From M30B19 sp041741535 (GTDB taxonomy: Bacteria; Planctomycetota; Planctomycetia; Pirellulales; Pirellulaceae): 64,000 bases of DNA. Below are positions 1 to 8,064 of the stretch, piece by piece. The stretch lies in contig JBGSJV010000125.1 in the NCBI GenBank assembly GCA_041741535.1, positions 1 through 64,000 on the forward strand, written 5' to 3'. The translations under genes and the position numbers were made by a program. Positions within the stretch are counted from its first letter, which is position 1. Every line of letters begins with the position of its first letter. Below the pieces are notes generated by a model, which worked only from the letters and a program-made list of their open reading frames with translations, was not told the DNA's origin and made no database searches.

Positions 1-3
1 CAC

Positions 4-41
<38 letters not shown>

Positions 42-68
42 GCTCCGCCGCTATGGACGCTCGGGAGC

Positions 69-101
<33 letters not shown>

Positions 102-484
102 TGATGAGCGATGACCCTTCCATTCGGAATCACCGGATCACTAAGGCCTACTTTCGTATCTGCTCGACTGATAAGTCTCGCAGTTAAGCACTCTTCTACC
201 TTTACGCTCGACGTGTGATTACCGACCACACTGAGAGTACCATTGCGCTCCTCCGTTACTCTTTTGGAGGAGACCGCCCCAGCCAAACTGCCCAACTGAC
301 AATGTCCTTCGCCAGGATTCACTGGATCGAAGTTAGAACTAAAACACACCAAGGGTGGTATCTCAAGGTTGGCTCCCTGAATGCTGACGCATCCAGTTCA
401 ATGCCTCCCACCTATCCTGCACATGTTATATCTCAGCCCAATATCAGCCTACAGTCAAGGTTCACGGGGTCTTTCCGTCTAACC

Positions 485-529
<45 letters not shown>

Positions 530-561
530 GTGGTTGAGACAGTGTTCCAGTCGTTACGCCT

Positions 562-1374
<813 letters not shown>

Positions 1375-1877
1375 CGGTCGCAAGCTTTACCCGAAGGCTA
1401 ACCTACTTCCTTAACCTACCAGCACCGGGCAGGCGTCAGACTCTATACATCCACTTGCGTGTTAGCAGAGTCCTGTGTTTTTGATAAACAGTCGCTGGAA
1501 CCGATTTACTGTGGCCTGCTTGCGCAGGCACCCCTTATCGCGAACTTACGGGGTCATTTTGCAGAGTTCCTTAACCACCGTTCTCCCGAGCGCCTTAGTC
1601 TACTCGACTCACCTACCTGTGTCAGTTTTAGTACGGTCAGTGTGCTTCAACCCTAGAAGCTTTTCTTGGACGTCCTTCCAGCAACTTCCCCGAAGGTCGG
1701 TATGCCGCCTTGTATTACGCGAGTATTTTAACCCTCGCCAACTCAGCAACCTCCACAGACATTTCTAATCGTCTGCTTGCTTTCTGGACGCCGTCCCTCC
1801 ATCAGTCCACACACTGGGGCAGGAATATTAACCTGCTGTCCATCGTCTACGCCTTTCGGCCTCGACTAAGGTACCGC

Positions 1878-1917
<40 letters not shown>

Positions 1918-1921
1918 TTTT

Positions 1922-1959
<38 letters not shown>

Positions 1960-2999
1960 TCCGGCATAATCACCTGTATGGGCCGGCAACCGTCGTTTCC
2001 GTCGGCCTTGTATCTCCCATACAGCGCTCTCCTACCGCTCCAATAAATTGGAACCCACGGCTTCGGTTTCATACTTACTCCCGTTCATTATCGGCGCAAG
2101 TTTGCTCGACCAGTAAGCTGTTACGCACTTTTTAAATGGTGGCTGCTTCTAAGCCAACATCCTGGCTGTCACTGCAAACTAACTTCCTTAGTGACTTAGT
2201 ATGAATTAGGGACCTTAGCCGGTGATCTGGGTTGTTTCCCTCTCGTCCGCGAAGCTTATCCCTCGCGGACTGACTCCCGTGATAATTTTGTTGGTATTCG
2301 GAGTTTGGCTCAGTGAGGTCTCCCGGGAAGGACCCCCATCCGAATCAGTCTCTCTACCCCCAACAAATAGTGGCACGAGGCTAGCCCGAAAGCTATTTCG
2401 GAGAGAACGAGCTATCTCTGCGTTTGATTAGACTTTCACTCCTCCCCACAAGTCATCCCCTCGGTTTTCAACCCAAGTGGGTTCGGTCCTCCACAAAGTG
2501 TAACCCTTGCTTCAACCTGCTCATGGGTAGATCACGCAGTTTCGCGTCTACGACCTATGACACTTTCGCGCTATTAACACTTGGTTTCCCTGTGGCTTCG
2601 ACCCGTAAGGTCTTAACCAAGCCATAAACCGTAAGTCGCCGGATCATTATGCAAAAGGCACGCCGTCACACATTAACGTGCTCCGACCGCTTGTAGGCAC
2701 ATGGTTTCAGGTTCAATACCTCCCCTTATCGGGGTTCTTTCCATCTTTCGGTCGCCCTACTGGGTTCACTATCGGTCGTTAGAGAGTATTTAGCCTTACG
2801 GGATGGTCCCCGTAGATTCAGTCAGGGTTTCACGTGACCCGACCTACTCAGGTACTACTAGAGAGACTTGCACTTGTCGCCTACAGGACTGTCACCCTCT
2901 GTGGTTGGCCGTTCCATGCCATTCGGCTAAGTGAAGTTTTGTAACTCCCATATAAGTAGCCCTACAACCCCGCAAAGGAAACCTTCGCGGTTTGGGCTA

Positions 3000-3031
<32 letters not shown>

Positions 3032-3517
3032 GATTTTTCTTTCTACTCCTCCAGGTACTTAGATGTTTCAGTTCCCTGGGTTTTCTTGAGAATCTTGGGA
3101 TCAACGCTCGTTTGTCAACTCACCCAAGCTTTTCGCAGACTTCCACGCTCATTCTTCTAACGCCAAGACATCCCCCATGTGCCCTTAATAGCTTGACCAC
3201 CAATATCTAGCGTCTTCAAACCGAAGCCGACCAATCTCACAACCCTTACGGGCTACAAAACCAACCAAACCACAGTCTTTAACTTAGACATGGCGATAAA
3301 ACCACTTATGTAACGAATTTGTTCTTATTCTTTCGAAACACAAATCATTGCCGACCCAAAAGCCAACAACTTTCTGCGATTCTAAGACGCTATTAAAGAG
3401 TCGCTCAAGACTTTTACCTTCTAGCACCAACTCGCCAGACCCAAAGGACCCAAACAAGCCAGAACTTTCCAGCACAAGCCTTAGCTAGATGCCATTTTCT
3501 TAACTTAAGCTGCTAAA

Positions 3518-3530
3518 TTGTCAAAGAACA
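3518..3530 (-). promoter_or_regulatory. boxA-like rRNA antitermination element
   Basis: The minus strand reads TGTTCTTTGACAA, 11 of 13 matches to the E. coli rrn boxA TGCTCTTTAACAA, and continues with ATTTAGCAG where E. coli has ATTTATCAG. It lies about 320 nt before the 23S 5' end. BoxA recruits Nus factors to keep RNA polymerase from stopping in untranslated rRNA. Its presence supports the 23S gene having its own leader. Confidence 0.65.
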
Positions 3531-3659
3531 CAGCAAGCCATGAAGACTTGCTACTGAATGATCAGTGAAACAAAACTGGACTCCAGTCTCATTTCGCCAA
3601 CCATTCCAACCCCACTCACGTCGGCTTGCTTCGCGAACCGTTGTTATTGGGGAGGGCCA

Positions 3660-3689
3660 AGTGTAGCACAAGGCCAGGAAGCAGGTCAA
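3660..3689 (-). promoter_or_regulatory. Candidate 23S rRNA promoter (sigma70 type)
   Basis: On the minus strand TTGACC (3689-3684) is followed after 18 bases by TACACT (3665-3660). It sits about 130 bp upstream of the boxA-like element and points at the 23S gene. Assigned by pattern only. Confidence 0.45.
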
Positions 3690-3847
3690 GGGCCACCCAA
3701 GATTTTTTTTCTTAGGCAGGCCGTTGAATCCACAGCAATCTGTGACTCCAACACCCTTCCACAAACACGCCTGAAAGATCAGCAGATTGACGATCTGCGA
3801 CACTTTCCAGCGTCCCTTTCCGGACTGTTCCGGTCGAAGGAGCGGTA

Positions 3848-3875
3848 AGTATACGGAGGACGCGGAACTCTACAA
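3848..3875 (-). promoter_or_regulatory. Second candidate 23S promoter
   Basis: On the minus strand TTGTAG (3875-3870), 16 bases, then TATACT (3853-3848). The -10 is good (5 of 6) and the -35 is poor. rRNA genes often have tandem promoters, so both candidates may be used. Confidence 0.3.
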
Positions 3876-4383
3876 GGGGCAAAGTTACGATTTCTGAAAA
3901 TTCGCGTTTCCGCCCCGTTTTTGCGGGTTTTTCCGAACAAATCGCCCCTGCGATCATCTTATTTCGACATCTGACTCGCCGGAGTTTGAAAACTTTTTTC
4001 GGGGACATACGTTCGGCATGGGCCCTCAAGTCGCCCGATGTTCGCACCCTAATGCCAGACATGAGCTGTAGATCGCTGCCTCGGGCTGGAAGGGCCGCCC
4101 CAATTCCGCCAAGGACTATCGAATTTCACCACAGTTTTCCCATACCTCCGTCCATGACGCCACCGGTTCCACGGAGTTGCAATTGCTCTCGGTAGATTCA
4201 GCTCCATTGAATGGTGAAGTCACGGCCGCACGCCCCTAATTGGTCCCGAAAAACGGGATTCCATTCCGATCACATTCCAGCGACGAGTACCCCACGCGGA
4301 GCTTGATTCGATATCATCACAAGGCTCCAGCCGACCAAGAGTATCTGCAATGATCGGGGCTTTTTGTAACACTTCAAGCCAGT
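3876..4383 (+). other. Intergenic stretch with no gene recognised
   Basis: Short open frames occur on both strands, but none has a recognisable product or a convincing ribosome binding site. No tRNA or 16S sequence was seen here or in 3199-3876. Confidence 0.6.
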
Positions 4384-4420
4384 CGTACTCGCAATAGTTG
4401 TGCTGGTATGGCGGTGGCGG
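4384..4420 (-). repeat. Degenerate copy of the 3' end of the downstream nucleotidyltransferase gene
   Basis: This stretch matches the 3' end of the gene at 5382-5428. Both share cgtactcgca, a short variable middle, and then ctggt(a/t)tggcggtggcgg. It flanks the tandem array on the side away from the gene. It is therefore probably a duplicated remnant of the gene end left by the rearrangement that built the array. Confidence 0.5.
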
Positions 4421-4426
4421 CAGGCG

Positions 4427-5392
4427 TAGGGTGCGTGGAGCGGGCGGAATGAATACTACAAATATAATACGGAGGCCGCTCGCCCGCGAAACGCACCAGT
4501 ACCGCAATCGTTCACAATATACGCGACGTGAATCACCAAATGGTGCGTTACGCGGTCGCGTATGTGGTTGAGGTTGGTATAGCCCCGTGGGCCATTCCCA
4601 CTGGTTGACGTTTTTTTGATTCAAGTGCGACCGCTTCACGCACCCTACGTCAACCGCACCCGCAGTAGGGTGCGTGGAGCGGGCGGAATGAATACTACAA
4701 ATATAATACGGAGGCCGCTCGCCCGCGAAACGCACCAGTACCGCAATCGTTCACAATATACGTGACGTGAATCACCAAATGGTGCGTTACGCGGTCGCGG
4801 TCGCATTTGTGGTTGAGGTTGGTATAGCTCCGTAGGCCATTCCCATTGGTTGTCGTCTTTTTTTGATTCAAGTGCGACCGCTTCACGCACCCTACGTCAA
4901 CCGCACTCACAGTAGGGTGCGTGGAGCGGGCGGAATGAAATCTACAAACACAATACGGAAGCCGCTCGCCCGCGAAACGCACCAATGCCGAAATCGTCTA
5001 CAATTTTCGCGACGTGAATCACTAAATGGTGCGTTTCGCGGTCGCATTTGTGGTTGAGGTTGGTATAGCTCCGTAGGCCATTCCCATTGGTTGACGTCTT
5101 TTTTTGATTCAAGTGCGACCGCTTCACGCACCCTACGTCAACCGCACTCGCAGTAGGGTGCGTGGAGCGGGCGGAATGAAATCCACAAAGACAATACGGA
5201 TGTCGCTCGCCCGCGAAACGCACCAATGCCGAAATCGTCTACAATTTTCGCGACGTGAATCACTAAATGGTGCGTTTCGCGGTCGCGTATGTGGTCGAGG
5301 TTGGTATAACCCCGTGGACCATTCCCACTGGTTGACGTTTTTTTGATTCAAGTGCGACCGCTTCACGCACCCTACGCCATCCGTACTCGCAG
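4427..5392 (+). repeat. Four tandem copies of a ~240-bp palindrome-rich unit
   Basis: Units begin at 4427, 4666, 4913 and 5154, each with TAGGGTGCGTGGAGCGG, giving lengths of 239, 247, 241 and 239 bp. Each unit has nested inverted repeats. The outer pair is GTAGGGTGCGTG...CACGCACCCTAC; an inner pair is GCGAAACGCACCA...TGGTGCGTTTCGC (or GTTACGC). The GGTGCGT...ACGCACC palindromes resemble widespread bacterial REP/BIME-like or MITE-like elements. Each unit ends with about 20 bp similar to the last codons and stop of the gene at 5372-6121. The array lies between the 23S leader region and that gene's 3' end. It has no unique spacers, so it is not a CRISPR array. Confidence 0.9.
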
Positions 5393-6121
5393 CAACAATT
5401 CGTGCAACGCTGGTTTGGCGGTGGCGGTTTCGGGGAGGTGCGAGGCTTGATGCGCGGACTCAAGTTCAATGACCAAACCATCGTACTCGCGTTGATAAAA
5501 CGCCAAATCGGCCGCATCCAAAACGCCCTGCTCTGCCCCGGTTACTTTTCGCTCAATGAGTTCGTCCAGGTACGACAAACGGGCAGTCTCGTTGAGAGTT
5601 CGTAGATTAGCTTCAACTTCGCCAGTTCGCATCAAGTGAATGCCCGTTAGCAGAACACGGAACACATACAACAGCGGCTTGACGCGCGGTGGGCTTTCTT
5701 TCAAGAACAAGCCCCATTGAGTCGAAGCAAAGCCCAAGTAGTGATGGGCATGGTGCCGAGTCAAACACTGGGGAGCGAGAGATTTTAACTCTGCGTGTTC
5801 AGGCGTTGTGTGTACCACCAATGGCGACAGCAATTGCTCCATCACGTAGCCGTTCTTCTTGAGCATCAACCCGAAGAACTTCTTGACGTCATGCGTGACC
5901 AGATCCAATTCCATCCCGTCCCGCCAACCGGATTTTTCTACGGTTTCTGGACCGGTTTCCAGGCCCACGACTTCGCGAATGGGCAACACATGCACGCCAC
6001 GCAAATCGAAGTCCGAATCGGGCGATGGGAAGCCATAGAGATGCGCACCGCTGATCGTAGCAAACAGCAGCGGATAGCCGTGTTCGCGTACTTGCTGGGT
6101 CAGCCTTGGATCATGCATCAT
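5372..6121 (-). CDS. DNA polymerase beta-like nucleotidyltransferase, RlaP-like (first of a pair)
   Basis: This 249-residue protein has the signature of the nucleotidyltransferase superfamily: SGAHLYG (24-30) followed by SDFDLRG (36-42), giving the G-S/G and D-x-D metal-binding pattern. The rest resembles the RlaP family (RNA ligase-associated pol beta), which is thought to add nucleotides to RNA ends in repair. Substrate and activity here are unknown. The start ATG overlaps the stop of the upstream paralogue (ATGA), so the two are translationally coupled. The last codons (LLRVRMA, stop TAG) are shared with the tandem repeat units immediately downstream, so the C-terminus abuts and partly lies within the array. 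The similarity to the 6118-7125 product covers the catalytic core and the following helical region. Confidence 0.8.
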   Translation of the reverse strand: MMHDPRLTQQVREHGYPLLFATISGAHLYGFPSPDSDFDLRGVHVLPIREVVGLETGPETVEKSGWRDGMELDLVTHDVKKFFGLMLKKNGYVMEQLLSPLVVHTTPEHAELKSLAPQCLTRHHAHHYLGFASTQWGLFLKESPPRVKPLLYVFRVLLTGIHLMRTGEVEANLRTLNETARLSYLDELIERKVTGAEQGVLDAADLAFYQREYDGLVIELESAHQASHLPETATAKPALHELLLRVRMA

Positions 6122-7125
6122 GGCAACTCGTCATTCAAAGCAGCCCGGCGGGCTCGGATTAGAATCTCATTCGCCGCGACATAGTCGGGACGTTCCGGCA
6201 ACCGCGTTTGCTCCAAGGCCTGTTCGAACTCGACATGTAGCGACTTCCGCCAGCGTTCCGTTTCGGACCACGGCATCTCGCCCCGCTTGATGCCGAGTAG
6301 TGAATCACGATATTTCTGGTCAACCCGAACCGGTACTTCGCCTTCGCGCAGCACGTGAATCCCTGAGAGCAATAAGCGAATCAAGTGCATCACATGTTTC
6401 CATTTGACCTGGCCCTGGTTGCGCATGTCGGCTTGCATCTTCTTGAACTGCGACATCACGTAACCGTTGTAGGTCTGGAACACCAGCCGAGAAAGAAACA
6501 TCGAACGTCGGTCCAACAGTTCCTGCGCCAGAAGCGTCGCCTTCTCGACCAACGGCGAATAGAGGCACTCCAGCACGTTAGGGTTCGCTTTGAGGGCGAG
6601 ATTGATAAACTTTTGCAGTTCCCAATAAGCTTCTTGGGTCTCGTGGCACTCCAATTGGTCGGGCGTTCCATACAAAGACCAATGCAAATCAGCTGGTGGC
6701 AGGTAGATTCCACGTCGATCGACGTCCGATTGCTCGTCGCTTAGGCCATAGGCCTGCGAACCGATCACGCACTGAAAGATGACCCGTTCGAACAGATCGT
6801 TGCGACCCAGCAGCGCCGATGCGGCCCCCAGACCGCCAGACTGAAATTTGGCCAACGTCGTCAATTCTCGGGACTGGAACGAGTCCTCGACGCCGTCCGG
6901 GAAGCGGACCCGATAGGCGTGTTGCAGATCCGCGGGAGCACTGACCACAACCCCAACCGCTCCACGTGGATGCAGAAGCCGCCCGTTTTGGGCCAATACG
7001 TCAACCAATGTCACCACACGGGTACCCGTTGGGAACGGGAAATTTGCGAGGGAAACGTCGCTTTGCGGGTTGATGATTGGTTCCTCAGAAATGGCAATTG
7101 CAAGCGTCAGATCGGACCGATCCAC
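6118..7125 (-). CDS. DNA polymerase beta-like nucleotidyltransferase, RlaP-like, with N-terminal extension
   Basis: The C-terminal two thirds form a nucleotidyltransferase domain with IGSQAYG (about 122-127) and SDVDRRG (133-139), as in the gene that follows. An extra N-terminal region of roughly 100 residues looks like a small beta-rich module (GTRVVTLVDVL, then VGVVVSAPADL and YRVRFPDGVEDSF), similar to short domains of the DUF4926 kind; this is a weak assignment. The open frame runs to an upstream start at 7203 that would overlap the metallopeptidase by 79 bp. I prefer the GTG at 7125, which overlaps that gene's TAG stop (TAGTG) and gives 335 residues, but the ribosome binding site is weak. 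Tail overlaps the next gene by ATGA. The pair probably acts on the same pathway, perhaps as a heteromer; this is inference. Confidence 0.75.
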   Translation of the reverse strand: MDRSDLTLAIAISEEPIINPQSDVSLANFPFPTGTRVVTLVDVLAQNGRLLHPRGAVGVVVSAPADLQHAYRVRFPDGVEDSFQSRELTTLAKFQSGGLGAASALLGRNDLFERVIFQCVIGSQAYGLSDEQSDVDRRGIYLPPADLHWSLYGTPDQLECHETQEAYWELQKFINLALKANPNVLECLYSPLVEKATLLAQELLDRRSMFLSRLVFQTYNGYVMSQFKKMQADMRNQGQVKWKHVMHLIRLLLSGIHVLREGEVPVRVDQKYRDSLLGIKRGEMPWSETERWRKSLHVEFEQALEQTRLPERPDYVAANEILIRARRAALNDELP

Positions 7126-8003
7126 TACAGTTGGTCGTAGTCCAACTCGAATAACTTTCTGGCCTCGCTTAGGTTTCCGGATTTGAATCCGGCTTTGAAC
7201 CACTTCACGCGTTGGGCCGAAGTGCCGTGGGTGTACCGTTCGGGGATCGTGTACCCTTGCGCCAATTCTTGCAAACGATCGTCGCCAATGCTGTTGGCTG
7301 CTCGAATGGCTTCCTCAACGTCCCCGGACTCCAAAATCTGAAACTGTTTGTCGGCGTGATGAGCCCAAACGCCCGCCAAGAAGTCCGCCTGCAACTCCAG
7401 ACGCACCGAAGCCCGATTTTGTTCACGAGTCCCTCGCGCGCGTTCGACTTCTTGCATGAACCCCAACATCTGCTGCACGTGATGTGCCACTTCATGGGCA
7501 ATCACGTAAGCTTGGGCAAAATCACCTGGGGCTCCAAGTTCCCGATGCAGTTGTTCAAAAAAACTCGGATCGATATAGATGCTGCGATCCGCTGGGCAAT
7601 AAAACGGCCCCGTCGCGGCACTGGCCATTCCACAGCGAGATTCCGTCGAGTCCGAAAAAATTTCTAGCTGGGGAGGTTCGTATTCTCCTCCGCGAACTTG
7701 CTCGCGGAACAGCTTTTGCCAAACCGTTTCGGTGTCGCGTAAGACTACCGAAATAAACTCTTTGGCTTCGTCATTGATCCCAGCGCCCGGTACGGCAGCC
7801 TGACGCTCGTTGGGACCGGCCAGTTGCTGAACTTGGTTGGCAATCTGAGCGGCCTGCCGTTGATCGAATCCAAAGTACATGGCCGCCAACATGACCACAA
7901 TCACTAAGATGCCGCCGCCACCGGCAGCCGCCGCTGCCGGTGCGCGGCGCATCCCGCGTCGATCGTTGACGTTTTCGCTTTGTTCTCGGCCTTTCCAACG
8001 CAT
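7125..8003 (-). CDS. Membrane-anchored neutral zinc metallopeptidase (YpfJ family)
   Basis: A 292-residue protein of the YpfJ / Zn_peptidase family (PF04228). After a short charged N-terminus and a Gly/Ala stretch there is one membrane segment (about residues 31-45, ILVIVVMLAAMYFGF). The catalytic domain lies outside the membrane. The zinc motif HEVAHH is at 170-175, and the downstream ELQADFLAG motif is expected to supply the third ligand. Two cysteines (SRCGMAS and FYCPADR) are conserved features of the family. The physiological substrate of this family is unknown. It is upstream of, and just touching, the nucleotidyltransferase pair, so the three may be one operon. A tandem-repeat hairpin separates it from fdsA. 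Confidence 0.9.
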   Translation of the reverse strand: MRWKGREQSENVNDRRGMRRAPAAAAAGGGGILVIVVMLAAMYFGFDQRQAAQIANQVQQLAGPNERQAAVPGAGINDEAKEFISVVLRDTETVWQKLFREQVRGGEYEPPQLEIFSDSTESRCGMASAATGPFYCPADRSIYIDPSFFEQLHRELGAPGDFAQAYVIAHEVAHHVQQMLGFMQEVERARGTREQNRASVRLELQADFLAGVWAHHADKQFQILESGDVEEAIRAANSIGDDRLQELAQGYTIPERYTHGTSAQRVKWFKAGFKSGNLSEARKLFELDYDQL

Positions 8004-8030
8004 GTATCGCTCTCCGGATGGTTTGATTAA

Positions 8031-8062
8031 GGATCGGTCGGATCGGTCGGATCAGACCGATC
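8031..8062 (-). terminator. Hairpin with short tandem repeats after fdsA
   Basis: The sequence GGATCGGTC is repeated (8031-8039 and 8040-8048) and its arm GATCGGTC (8041-8048) can pair with GACCGATC (8055-8062) across a 6-base loop. It lies directly after the fdsA stop on the minus strand. No T-run follows, so it is a weak candidate for a terminator and could instead stabilise the mRNA end. Confidence 0.35.
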
Positions 8063-8064
8063 GG

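Noticed and set aside
4220..5366. Repeated minus- and plus-strand open frames in the tandem array (ending LLRVRLT)
   Set aside because: They are products of the repeat unit, identical between copies, and the C-terminal tag is the captured gene end, not a protein family.
4427..5392. CRISPR-like array
   Set aside because: Units are ~240 bp and nearly identical throughout, with no variable spacers and no cas genes nearby.
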